This document shows, piece by piece, positions 54,324 through 63,825 of a DNA stretch of 64,000 nucleotides; the first letter of the stretch is position 1; each line of letters begins with the position of its first letter. The DNA is from Opitutia bacterium (lineage in GTDB: Bacteria; Verrucomicrobiota; Verrucomicrobiia; Opitutales; Opitutaceae). The position numbers and the translations under genes were made by a program. A model generated the notes under the pieces. It was not told the origin of the DNA and ran no database searches. It saw nothing but the letters and a program-made list of their open reading frames with translations. Location of the stretch: assembly GCA_016187945.1 (NCBI GenBank), contig JACPIT010000006.1:248001-312000 (forward strand), in the 5' to 3' direction.

Positions 54324-54662
54324 TCAGGCCTTCAGCTTGCGCACGAAGGCGACGAGGTCTTTCGCGTCCGGTTCGGACAGCTCGTCCTTGAAGCCTTTCA
54401 TGCGCTCCTTGCCGTTGTCGCCTTTGACGCCGTCGAGGATGGCTTTGGCCATCTCGTCGTCCTTCAGCTCGGCTTGAATCTTGGCGTCGGTGTAATCCTT
54501 CACCTTGAGTTTCTTGCCTTGCTTGGTCTGGCCCTTGCCATCCGCGCCGTGGCAGGAGGCGCAGGAGTTTTCCCAGTTCTCGGCGGCGGTGGCAGCGTAG
54601 GAGCTGCCAGCCGCGAAAACGAGGACGACGCTGGCGAGGGCGATCTTGGACGTGGTTTTCAT
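54324..54662 (-). CDS. Small monohaem cytochrome c, copy 2 of a near-duplicate pair
   Basis: 112 residues: signal peptide (MKTTSKIALASVVLVFAAGS), haem site NSCASCHGADGKGQTKQGKKL, probable Met ligand in KERMKGFKDELSEPDAKD, C-terminal LVAFVRKLKA. Differs from the copy at 51837-52172 mainly by conservative changes. It follows the porin gene by 54 bp and probably belongs to the same transcript as the barrel and the eight-haem protein; a strong terminator follows it. Likely periplasmic shuttle of the conduit. Confidence 0.93.
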   Translation of the reverse strand: MKTTSKIALASVVLVFAAGSSYAATAAENWENSCASCHGADGKGQTKQGKKLKVKDYTDAKIQAELKDDEMAKAILDGVKGDNGKERMKGFKDELSEPDAKDLVAFVRKLKA

Positions 54663-54716
54663 GCAGGTCGGATTTTGCGATCGTGGTTTCGTTGAGCGGA
54701 GCGGGAGCGGTCCGCG

Positions 54717-56921
54717 TTAGAGGGCGTGATCGAACGAGATGTAGGCCATCGGGCCCTTGAAGTTCGTGTTGCCGCCGGTGGTCTGGTTCTCGGAGTTGAA
54801 GTAACCGACCTTGAACTGGCCGACGAGCTTCTCGTTGAAACGATGCTTCAACGCGAGCGCGTAGGTGTATTCCTTCACGCCCGCGCCATACCAGACCGTC
54901 GCGGCGTTCGGCACCGAGTAGTTATCGGCGCGGTAGAACGTGTATTGGATGGAGGCCTCGGTGTCCTTGCTGATGGCGTAGCCCGTGATGAGGCTGCCGT
55001 TGCGATAGTCGTTGTCGGCGTTGCGGAGCACTTCGTTGCCGAGGCCGCCCGCGACGGGATAGGCGGTCTTGATCGTGTTGTAGGCGGCGTTGAAGTTCGC
55101 CTGGACAAACGTGGACGCGTTCGGAGCCCAGTCGATCGTCTCGCCGAACTGGTAGTTCTTGGCGTCGTTGCTGGTCATCGAGGTGCCGCCGTCGATGGTG
55201 AGGTCCATCTTGCCGGTCTGGTGCACGAGGCGCGTCGTGAAGGAGAGATTACTAGCGGGCTTGTAGATCGCGCTCAGCTTCTGGCCGAAGAACTCGTAAC
55301 CCATGACGAAGCTGTCGCCGGCGGAAGTGTTGTAGCCGTAGAAGCCGTTGGTGTGGTCCTTGTAGAAGACCTCGCCGCGGAGAGTCAGAGCGGGAGCGAC
55401 CGTCCAGTTGGCGCCGAACTTGTAGTGGGCGTGGTTGAGCTTCACGTTGTCGTAGCTCGTGGTCGCGCTGCCGAGGCCGCCGCCGGTGGTGGCGCTGGTG
55501 CTGGTGCCGTATTCGTCGCCGGGCGAGTGGCGATAGTCGAAACTGCCGTAGAACGCGACGTTCTTGATGCCCGTGTAGCGGAGTTCCGCCTCGGGAATCC
55601 ACGATTTCTCGGAACGATCGGCGACGTTCGGCGCGCTGGCGGTGATGACCGTGGTTGCGCCCGTGGCCTGATCGACGCGTGTGCTGGTATAGAGCGTCGT
55701 GTTATGGCCGTCGATGTCGGTCTTCTCATACTTGAGCGCGACGTGGCCGGTGAAATCGGAGCTCGGCTTGAATTTCAGGCCGACGTTGGCGGCGAGAACC
55801 TTCTCGTTCACGCTGCCGTCGGTGGTCTTGTAGGAATAAGCCGGGCGACCGGTCGCGCCGACGAAGCCGCCGACGACGTTGACCGTGCCGATGGCGGTCG
55901 GGAACTTGGTCATCATCTGGCGATCGCCGCCGAGATCGGCCGAGCCGTCCGAGTAGAGCAGGCCGCCGAAGACGGAGATCGTCTCGGTGAACTTCGTCTC
56001 GAACTTGCCGGTGTAGCTGGTCGTGCTGCCGTCGTAGTTCTGCACGTCGTAGCCGACGATCTCGTTGGCGATCGTGGCGGGCGGGTAGACTTGCGGCGGG
56101 TTGGTCGAAGAGCTCTGGCGGGGATAGAGCTGCAATTCGCCGGGATAACGGATGACCGAGCGATAGTCGGAGCGCTTGGCGATGTTGTGGTTGATCTCGA
56201 ACTCGAGATCGGTGTTGCCGACGGTGTGCTTCACGCCGGCGAACCAGTTCTGCTGGCGCTCGTCCATGTCGATGTAGTTCGCGACGATCTTGCGATTCGT
56301 CGAATACGGAGGATTCAGCGCGGAGGCGCCGACGCCGTAGTAGGACGGGACGCCGGTGAAGTCGCTGTCACCCCAGATCGTGGAGTCCTTCTTGCCCGTG
56401 CGTTGCTCGTTCGTGTAGCGGAACTCGAACTTCGGGGCGTTGGGGCGCTCGATCTTGGCTTCGGCCCAGAACTTCGCGCGATCGGTGTGCAGCTCGGGGT
56501 TGCTGAGCTGGGACCAGCGATTGTTGAGCGGGAAGAAGCCGCCGATCCCCTCGTAGAACGTGCGATAACGCTTGTAGCCCATGTCGAACGAGCCGACTTC
56601 GTTCTTCGTGAGTTTGAACGCGCCGAGGTAATCCTCCTTGCCGACGAGCGCCTTGCCCTCGATGGAGAGCGCGGTCGCGTCGTCGATGTCTTTGTTGATG
56701 CGGAGGGCTTCGATGCCGTAGGCGCCGTTCTCGGGGAACTGGGCGCGGCGGGCAAAGGACGCGCCGTTGCCGGTGACGGTGGCGGTCTTGCCCGTGAGCT
56801 TGATGTAGCTGTCGTAATTCGGGAACAGGTCGGCCGCGGGTGTGGCGGCGATCGCCCCGACTACCAGCGCGAGGCTCGCGAGGAGACCGGCGCTACGAAG
56901 GGAAGTAAGAGAGAAGTTCAT
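54717..56921 (-). CDS. Outer-membrane beta-barrel, MtrB/PioB-like porin
   Basis: 734 residues: signal peptide (LASLALVVGAIAATPAADLF), then alternating amphipathic strands with many Y, F, N, K and G, such as NEVGSFDMGYKRYRTFYEG, GFFPLNNRWSQLSNPELHTD, RKIVANYIDMDERQQNWFAG and the last strand GPMAYISFDHAL. Size, strand-rich composition and the neighbouring eight-haem protein match porins of porin-cytochrome conduits (MtrB, PioB, OmbB), which let a multihaem cytochrome cross the outer membrane. The CxxC pair near the MtrB N-terminus is absent. Its start lies 18 bp after the stop of the eight-haem gene, so they are cotranscribed. Confidence 0.8.
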   Translation of the reverse strand: MNFSLTSLRSAGLLASLALVVGAIAATPAADLFPNYDSYIKLTGKTATVTGNGASFARRAQFPENGAYGIEALRINKDIDDATALSIEGKALVGKEDYLGAFKLTKNEVGSFDMGYKRYRTFYEGIGGFFPLNNRWSQLSNPELHTDRAKFWAEAKIERPNAPKFEFRYTNEQRTGKKDSTIWGDSDFTGVPSYYGVGASALNPPYSTNRKIVANYIDMDERQQNWFAGVKHTVGNTDLEFEINHNIAKRSDYRSVIRYPGELQLYPRQSSSTNPPQVYPPATIANEIVGYDVQNYDGSTTSYTGKFETKFTETISVFGGLLYSDGSADLGGDRQMMTKFPTAIGTVNVVGGFVGATGRPAYSYKTTDGSVNEKVLAANVGLKFKPSSDFTGHVALKYEKTDIDGHNTTLYTSTRVDQATGATTVITASAPNVADRSEKSWIPEAELRYTGIKNVAFYGSFDYRHSPGDEYGTSTSATTGGGLGSATTSYDNVKLNHAHYKFGANWTVAPALTLRGEVFYKDHTNGFYGYNTSAGDSFVMGYEFFGQKLSAIYKPASNLSFTTRLVHQTGKMDLTIDGGTSMTSNDAKNYQFGETIDWAPNASTFVQANFNAAYNTIKTAYPVAGGLGNEVLRNADNDYRNGSLITGYAISKDTEASIQYTFYRADNYSVPNAATVWYGAGVKEYTYALALKHRFNEKLVGQFKVGYFNSENQTTGGNTNFKGPMAYISFDHAL

Positions 56922-56939
56922 GTTAGGTGTCCTCCAGTT

Positions 56940-57740
56940 TTAGTAGCGCATGGCTTTGCTCGCATTGGAGCCGTGGACGTCCTCGTGGCAGCCGGCGACC
57001 CAGCAGGTGCCGTTCTGCAGGCGGGAGCGGTGATCTTCACCACCGACCGCGATCTTGCCGTCGCCGATCACACCGGGGACGCCGCTGACGCTGACAGTCG
57101 ACGGGTGCTCCAGGTGGCAGCGCAAGCAGAGGTTCGCATCGCGCGCGACGAGCATCTTCTGATTCACCGTGCCGTGCGGATTGTGGCAGGCGGTGCAGCC
57201 TTCCTGCATTGCCTGGTGCGGGAAGAGAAACGGACCCTTCTGCGCCGTGTGGCACTTGGTGCAGGTCTCGTTCGGCGTCTCGAGTTCGGCGCCGGTGCGG
57301 GCGATGGCCTTGCCCTTGTGGAGATCGTGGCAATCGCTGCAAGCGACGTTGTCGAGCGGGTGCGCATTCGGCAGCGCGAATTCGCCGCGCTTGTCGAGGT
57401 GGCAGGCGAAGCAGGCTTCCGGAGTCTTGGCCGGATTGATCACCGTGCCCTTGCCGCCGCCCGCCTTCACGTGCACCGAGCCGCCGCCGTGGCAGGACTC
57501 GCACGAAATATCGACGCCTTTCTCGTCCTTCAACGCGAGCTTGGCGTGTGTCGCGTCAGCGAAGTGACCGCCGGTCTCCTCGTGACATTCCAGACATTTC
57601 TTGGTGCCGACATAATTCGCGCCCGCGATCTTGGGCGGGGCGACGATCGTGCGGTCGGAGACGACGCACGACACGAGAAGGAGACCCCAGATGGCGGCTC
57701 CTCCGAAGATTAGGGTGCTTTTTGTCCAGCGAGTGCTCAT
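56940..57740 (-). CDS. Eight-haem c-type cytochrome, probable lipoprotein, MtrA/DmsE-like
   Basis: 266 residues. The N-terminus (STLIFGGAAIWGLLLVSC) ends in LVSC, a plausible lipobox, so the protein may be lipid-anchored. Haem sites: CLECH, CESCH, CFACH, CSDCH, CTKCH, CTACH, CLRCH and a final CWVAGCH (CX4CH), eight in all. The segments KGPFLFPHQAMQEGCTACHN and PHGTVNQKMLVARDANLC follow the pattern of MtrA/DmsE/PioA-type cytochromes that sit in the porin. It is the first gene of the porin-cytochrome operon (57740 down to 54324). No outer-surface decahaem partner is present in the window. Confidence 0.88.
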   Translation of the reverse strand: MSTRWTKSTLIFGGAAIWGLLLVSCVVSDRTIVAPPKIAGANYVGTKKCLECHEETGGHFADATHAKLALKDEKGVDISCESCHGGGSVHVKAGGGKGTVINPAKTPEACFACHLDKRGEFALPNAHPLDNVACSDCHDLHKGKAIARTGAELETPNETCTKCHTAQKGPFLFPHQAMQEGCTACHNPHGTVNQKMLVARDANLCLRCHLEHPSTVSVSGVPGVIGDGKIAVGGEDHRSRLQNGTCWVAGCHEDVHGSNASKAMRY

Positions 57741-58024
57741 GGCTGAAGCAGGGTTAGGTTTTGGTTTGGGTCTCCCGTTGGTGTTCTATTCGCAAAAATT
57801 ATCCGGGCAGCGTGGCCAGTGTCTCAGAAAGGGCCGCTAATGACTCCGCAGGCCTTGCCGACGTGTATGCAGAGCTTGGTGGGGTTTTCCCTCTGAACAC
57901 GCAGGCGATCCGAAAATGCGCGCCGTCATCGTGCGCTCTTCAGCGACACGCGCCGCGCGCAGTTCAGAAATTCCCGCGGAATCGCAAACCGCGCCACCAA
58001 CTCGCCAACTGATGCGCAGCACAC

Positions 58025-58765
58025 TCACAGTCCGAAAAACAGCATCGCACAGCCGGCGCACAACAAAGTGCCGCCGGCTGCGGCGTGGGAAAAGCGCTCG
58101 ACGCGCGGCGTGGCGATGAAGCGCACGCCTTGGCGCGCGAGCAACACGACGGCGAGCATCGAGCCGATCGTCAGCGCGCTGAACGCGCCCACGACCGCCC
58201 ACACATCGCTCCAGCTCCCTTGGGTAGCCGGATACATTACGAGCGGAATCATCGGCTCACACGGGCCGAAGACGAAAATCGTGAACAGAATCCACGGCGT
58301 CAGCTTGAAGCCCTCCGTCTCGCCGTGCGGATGGCCGTGCGCGCCGCCGTGAGTGTGCTGGTGATCGTGATCGCGACCGCCATGCGTGTGCGCGTGCGCA
58401 TGCGAGCGCGCGCGCAGCGCCTTCTTCAAACCCCACACGCCATACACCGCGCCGAACGCGATCATCGCCCACGCCGCCAGATTGCCGCGGATCTCCTCGA
58501 GAAACTGCACGCGCTCGAGCCCGAAGCCGAAGATCACCCCGGCCACTGCGAGCAGCACCGAGCTGCCGACGTGACCCGCGCCGCAGAGCGTCGTCCAGAA
58601 TGCCGTGCGCGCCACGGACCATTTCCGCGCGCGGCCCATCACGATGAACGGCAGATAGTGATCCGGTCCCGCGAGCGTGTGCAGCACCGCGACGCCGGCC
58701 GTGCTCGCCAACAGCACCGACAACTCGGGGCGACTGAGCACGTGCGCGTGAAATTCCGCGTTCAC
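58025..58765 (-). CDS. Nickel/cobalt transporter-like membrane protein (UreH/NicO type)
   Basis: 246 residues with six or so helices. The motif HTLAGPDHYLPFIVMGRARKWS, conserved among UreH/NicO-type Ni and Co transporters, is in the first pair of helices. A cytosolic or periplasmic loop is very rich in histidine (HAHAHTHGG, DHDHQHTHGG, HGHPHGE) and should bind nickel. C-terminal helices: FKLTPWILFTIFVFGPCEPM and ALTIGSMLAVVLLARQG. It lies beside the [NiFe] hydrogenase genes on the same strand, which supports nickel as substrate. Direction of transport (import or efflux) is not shown by sequence. Confidence 0.82.
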   Translation of the reverse strand: MNAEFHAHVLSRPELSVLLASTAGVAVLHTLAGPDHYLPFIVMGRARKWSVARTAFWTTLCGAGHVGSSVLLAVAGVIFGFGLERVQFLEEIRGNLAAWAMIAFGAVYGVWGLKKALRARSHAHAHTHGGRDHDHQHTHGGAHGHPHGETEGFKLTPWILFTIFVFGPCEPMIPLVMYPATQGSWSDVWAVVGAFSALTIGSMLAVVLLARQGVRFIATPRVERFSHAAAGGTLLCAGCAMLFFGL

Positions 58766-58783
58766 GAAATCCTCTTCGCCGCG

Positions 58784-58914
58784 GCCGACGTCAGTCGGCT
58801 GGAGACGACGTCCGTTTCGCTCGGCCGCATCGCCGCCCCAGCGGCGACGCGGCGGTCGGGGCGCGGTGCTTCAGCCCGCGTCGCGAATCTCGAGCGCGGG
58901 CTGAAGCGCCGCGC
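58784..58914. repeat. Two palindromic elements between the Ni transporter and the maturation protease
   Basis: GGCCGACGTC...GTCGGCT (58784-58800 region, family A remnant) and GCGCGGTGCTTCAGCCCGCG with partner CGCGGGCTGAAGCGCCGCGC (58861-58914). The second is related to the element at 39087-39147. Confidence 0.7.
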
Positions 58915-58946
58915 CACCTCGGAGATCGCGCTCACGTCTCTCGTGC

Positions 58947-59480
58947 TCACGGCGCGCCCTCCGCCGCGAGTCGCGCGGCCAGGGCGTGCATCGCGTGCAC
59001 GACCTCGGGCACCGCCGCCGCCACCGGGGGCGACAGGTCGGTGCACATCGGTTTCAGCTCTTCCACGGAGACCGTGTAGAGATGGATGCGCGGCAACTGT
59101 CCCAGCAAGGCGGCCGCCGCAAAAAGATCCTTCAGCCCGAAATCATGAGCGCCGAGCCCACGCGGCAAGTCGCCCACTTGGCGGGGCTGAAGGAAAGTGA
59201 TGGTGCCGGCCGGTTGTCCGTCGCGCGTCGCGTCGACCATGACCACGTCGCGGAAGCCTTCGAGTTCGAGCAACAGGTTCACGCCGCCGGTGCCGCCGTC
59301 GAGCGTGCGCACGCCGAAGAGCGGCGGCTGCGCCTCGAGCGCCTGGACGACGTGAATGCCGACACCTTCGTCCCCCATGAGCCAGTTGCCGACGCCGAGC
59401 AGCAGGACCGTCGGCGCAGCTTGCGGCGCCGCGACGTTCGACGAAGCAGCGGCGCCGGCGAGTTCATGAGTGGAGATCAT
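58947..59480 (-). CDS. hyaD: [NiFe] hydrogenase maturation protease, HyaD/HybD family
   Basis: 177 residues from the ATG at 59480. After nickel insertion it cleaves the C-terminal tail of the large subunit. LLLGVGNWLMGDEGVGIHVV contains the nickel-binding glutamate; DGGTGGVNLLLELEGFRDVVMVDATRDG contains the second acidic ligand site, and LGAHDFGLKDLF the histidine region. Its substrate, a large subunit with a 16-residue tail, is two genes upstream on the same strand. A palindrome (59496-59586) lies between it and the cytochrome b gene. Confidence 0.92.
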   Translation of the reverse strand: MISTHELAGAAASSNVAAPQAAPTVLLLGVGNWLMGDEGVGIHVVQALEAQPPLFGVRTLDGGTGGVNLLLELEGFRDVVMVDATRDGQPAGTITFLQPRQVGDLPRGLGAHDFGLKDLFAAAALLGQLPRIHLYTVSVEELKPMCTDLSPPVAAAVPEVVHAMHALAARLAAEGAP

Positions 59481-59495
59481 TTTCTGAAATTCAAA

Positions 59496-59586
59496 GTAGC
59501 AGCCGAGGTGACGAGGCTGGCGCGCCTGTGGCGCGTTTCGCGTCTCAGCCTCCTTACGTCGGCTGCTACGCACCTCGGCTGCTACG
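59496..59586. repeat. Palindromic element, family A with doubled right arm
   Basis: GTAGCAGCCGAGGTGACGAG at the left; the right side contains both CAGCCTCCTTACGTCGGCTG and, directly after, CACCTCGGCTGCTAC. The left arm matches the second right arm best, so one copy seems to have inserted into or recombined with another. Confidence 0.8.
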
Positions 59587-59597
59587 CTTGGGTCAGG

Positions 59598-60335
59598 TCA
59601 TTGGTTCTTCGGTGCGCTGGGCTTGGTCGGCAAACTCGAGACGCCGGTCGCGTGCTCGGCCTGGACCTTGTCTTTTTCCATGAACTTCCAGCCGCCGATG
59701 ATCGACGTCAGCACGCCGTGGCCTTCCACGTAGTCGTGATACATCACGAGATAAACGTGGATGAACACGAAGACGCCGAACAGCCAAGTCACCGCGTAGT
59801 GGAAGACGCGCAGGTTCTGCTCGCTGCCGAACAGCGGCACCACCCACGCGAAGAGCTGCGGGAACCAGTGGCCGCTCATCGGCGCGTAGAGCGCGAAGCC
59901 CGACGCGACTTGGAACAGCGTGAGCAGTCCCGTGCCGGCGTAGATGAAGTAGGCCACGGAATTGTGGCCGAGCGCGCGTGCCGGCCGATGGTCCAGTTGG
60001 ACGACGTCGACCTTCAGCACATCCGCCACCTGACGCATCTGTCCGCCCGTGAGCGGAAAGAAATTGCGCCAATTCGCGTATTTGTTTCCGACGACCGACC
60101 AGTAGAGCCGGAACATGAAGTTCCCGAGGAACACGTAGGCGGTCAGGAAGTGCACGAAGCGCAGCTTGCCGAACCAGAAGTTCAGCGCCGCTTCGCCCGA
60201 GTTCATGAACGCCGGCGGGTGCGCGATGAAGTAACCCGTCGTGCACAGTGTGACGATGCAGAGCGCGTTGATCCAATGGAACCAGCGCACCGGCTGCTGC
60301 CACACGTAGACGCGTTGGTAATCGTGTGAGGGCAT
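59598..60335 (-). CDS. hyaC: Hydrogenase cytochrome b subunit (HyaC/HupC type)
   Basis: 245 residues, about four or five helices. Carries electrons from the periplasmic hydrogenase to the quinone pool. MPSHDYQRVYVWQQPVRWFHWINALCIVTL is the family N-terminus with haem-ligand histidine; further histidines in KLRFVHFLTAYVFLGN, NLRVFHYAVTWLFGVFVFIHVYLVMYHDY complete two b-haem sites. Directly downstream of the large-subunit gene (12-bp gap) in the order small, large, cytochrome b, protease, typical of membrane-bound uptake hydrogenases. Confidence 0.94.
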   Translation of the reverse strand: MPSHDYQRVYVWQQPVRWFHWINALCIVTLCTTGYFIAHPPAFMNSGEAALNFWFGKLRFVHFLTAYVFLGNFMFRLYWSVVGNKYANWRNFFPLTGGQMRQVADVLKVDVVQLDHRPARALGHNSVAYFIYAGTGLLTLFQVASGFALYAPMSGHWFPQLFAWVVPLFGSEQNLRVFHYAVTWLFGVFVFIHVYLVMYHDYVEGHGVLTSIIGGWKFMEKDKVQAEHATGVSSLPTKPSAPKNQ

Positions 60336-60347
60336 GGGGCCTCCGGG

Positions 60348-62063
<1,716 letters not shown>

Positions 62064-62083
62064 GGTATGGCTTCTCCGCGGGG

Positions 62084-63235
62084 TTAGGATTTCGACTCGG
62101 GGTTGTCCTTCTCAGCCTGCTCGGCGTTCTCGCCGGCATGCTCGCCGATCTCGTGACGTTTGCGGACGTTCGTCATGATGGCGTGGACGGCTGCGCCGCC
62201 CGCGGAAGCCGCCAAGGCGGCGAGGCCGAGCTTGTCGGCAGTCTCTTCGATCCCAAACCCCGGGAAGGCCGGCACGCGTTGGTAGAACGGTCCGTTGTCC
62301 CAGAAATTTGCCTCGGAGCAACCGATGCACGGGTGACCCGATTGAATCGGGAAACTCACGCCGCCGTTCCAGCGGATCGTGCCGCAGGCGTTGTAGGTCG
62401 ATGGGCCGCGGCAGCCGACCTTGTAGAGGCAGTAGCCCTTGCGCGCGTTCTCGTCGTCGAAGCTTTCGACGAAGAGGCCGGCATCGTAGTTCGGGCGGCG
62501 ATAGCACGTGTCGTGCACGCGGCGCGAGTAGAACGCCTTCGGGCGCCCGAGACTGTCGAGCTGCGGGATGCGGTCGAAGGTCAGCAAGTGCACGAGCACG
62601 CCGGCCATGACCTCGGCGATCGGCGGGCAGCCCTGGACGTTGATGATCGGTTTTCCGCCGAGCACCTTGTGCACGGGCTTCGCGGAAGTCGGATTCGGCT
62701 TCGCGGCCTGCACGCAGCCGGAGCTGGCGCAATTGCCCCAAGCGACGATCGCCTTCGCGTCCTTCGCGACTTCCTCGGCGATCTGGAGCGCCGTCTTGCC
62801 GCCGATGCAACAATACACGCCGTCCTCGGCTGTCGGGATCGAGCCCTCGACGCAGAGCAGATACTCGCCTTTGAAGTTCGTGATCGTGTCGCGCAGGCTC
62901 TTCTCCGCCTGATGGCCGGACGCCGCCATCAGCGTCTCGGAGTAATCGAGCGAAACTTTATCCAACAAAATATCCGCGACGATCGGGTGCGAGCTGCGGA
63001 TGAACGATTCGCTGCAGCACGTGCACTCCTGAAAATGCAGCCAGACGACGGGAATGCGTTTCTTCGTTTCGAGCGCCTTCGTCATCTGCGCCACGCCGGT
63101 TTGCTCCAGCCCGATACAGGCGCCCATCCAGGCGCAGAACTGCAGGAAGTCACGGCGGCTCACGCCGCGCGACAACATGTGTTCGTAGATCGTCTCGTCC
63201 TTCTTTTGGGGTTTCGTTGCCGATTCGATTTCCAT
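62084..63235 (-). CDS. hyaA: [NiFe] hydrogenase small subunit, oxygen-tolerant six-cysteine type
   Basis: 383 residues. Tat signal SRRDFLQFCAWMGACIGL (R27, R28). The iron-sulfur relay is complete: proximal cluster cysteines in ECTCCSES (C71, C73, C74), WGNCASSGC (C169, C174) and GCPP (C203); medial and distal sites in HDTCYRRPNYD, GYCLYKVGCRGPSTYNAC and HPCIGCSE. C73 and C174 are the two extra cysteines of oxygen-tolerant enzymes; all six positions have a constant offset of 54 from E. coli Hyd-1 residues 17, 19, 20, 115, 120 and 149. A C-terminal helix (LGLAALAASAGGAAVHAIM) anchors it in the membrane. First gene of the operon; divergent from hypA. Confidence 0.96.
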   Translation of the reverse strand: MEIESATKPQKKDETIYEHMLSRGVSRRDFLQFCAWMGACIGLEQTGVAQMTKALETKKRIPVVWLHFQECTCCSESFIRSSHPIVADILLDKVSLDYSETLMAASGHQAEKSLRDTITNFKGEYLLCVEGSIPTAEDGVYCCIGGKTALQIAEEVAKDAKAIVAWGNCASSGCVQAAKPNPTSAKPVHKVLGGKPIINVQGCPPIAEVMAGVLVHLLTFDRIPQLDSLGRPKAFYSRRVHDTCYRRPNYDAGLFVESFDDENARKGYCLYKVGCRGPSTYNACGTIRWNGGVSFPIQSGHPCIGCSEANFWDNGPFYQRVPAFPGFGIEETADKLGLAALAASAGGAAVHAIMTNVRKRHEIGEHAGENAEQAEKDNPESKS

Positions 63236-63444
63236 GGTTGCGAAGCGGCGCGCTCGTCGTGGGTCGGGAACGTCGCGGTAGGGTTATTGGGGAAACTAGG
63301 ACAACCTTCTCCTGACTTGAGGCGCGCAGAGTAGCGGACGCGTCGCACCGCGCATATGCACCGCTTGGCAAAGGGTGCGCAGTGCTTGGCGAAAATTCGC
63401 TCTCCGCTCGACGCGCCTGCTCGCGCGGTCCAATGCATTTCACT
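63236..63444. promoter_or_regulatory. Divergent control region between the hydrogenase operon and hypA
   Basis: 209 bp without a gene separate two divergent hydrogenase units, so both promoters should lie here. Locally AT-richer text (TAGGGTTATTGGGGAAACTAGG, split near 63280-63300) is a plausible promoter for the structural operon, but I see no clear -10/-35 pair or known operator. Confidence 0.4.
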
Positions 63445-63825
63445 ATGCACGAGGTCGGCATCATCGAGTCCGCGCTCGACGTAATCCGCCGCGAAGCGCG
63501 CGCTCACCACGCCACGCGAGTCACGCGGGTCGTCATGCGCATCGGCGCGATCTCCGGCGTGGACGCCGAGGCGCTGCGCTTCGGGTTCGAGGCCTGCACG
63601 CCCGGCTCCATCGCCGAGGGCGCCGCGCTCGAGATCGAAACCGTCCCCGCCCGCGCGCACTGCAAGGCCTGCGCCGCCGACTTCACGATCGAGAGCGGCT
63701 TCATTTTCCAATGCCCGCGCTGCGCCGCGTTCTCCGGCGACGTCCGCTCGGGCCGCGAGCTCGAGCTCGCGCGCCTCGAATTCGCCACCGCCCACGAAAA
63801 AGCCTCTCCGCACCATGTCCGCTGA
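63445..63825 (+). CDS. hypA: Hydrogenase/urease nickel incorporation protein HypA
   Basis: 126 residues. Delivers nickel to the hydrogenase large subunit together with HypB. The start at 63445 is chosen because the mature N-terminus MHEVGIIES supplies the nickel ligands (Met1, His2, Glu3); an ATG four codons upstream at 63433 would bury them. The zinc site is formed by CKAC and CPRC in the C-terminal half (ALEIETVPARAHCKACAADF ... FQCPRCAAFSG). The next gene starts inside its 3' end (overlap of 11 bp), indicating translational coupling. Confidence 0.95.
   Translation: MHEVGIIESALDVIRREARAHHATRVTRVVMRIGAISGVDAEALRFGFEACTPGSIAEGAALEIETVPARAHCKACAADFTIESGFIFQCPRCAAFSGDVRSGRELELARLEFATAHEKASPHHVR

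Noticed and set aside
54726-57713. 995-codon open frame on the plus strand opposite the porin and eight-haem genes
   Set aside because: It is antisense to well-supported genes with haem motifs and signal peptides; long antisense frames are expected at this GC content, and the translation is low-complexity E/R/V/D-rich.
40679-57740. A surface-exposed decahaem cytochrome of the MtrC/OmcA type
   Set aside because: I counted CXXCH motifs in every gene of the island; none is a large secreted protein without membrane segments, so the outer-face partner is either absent or elsewhere.
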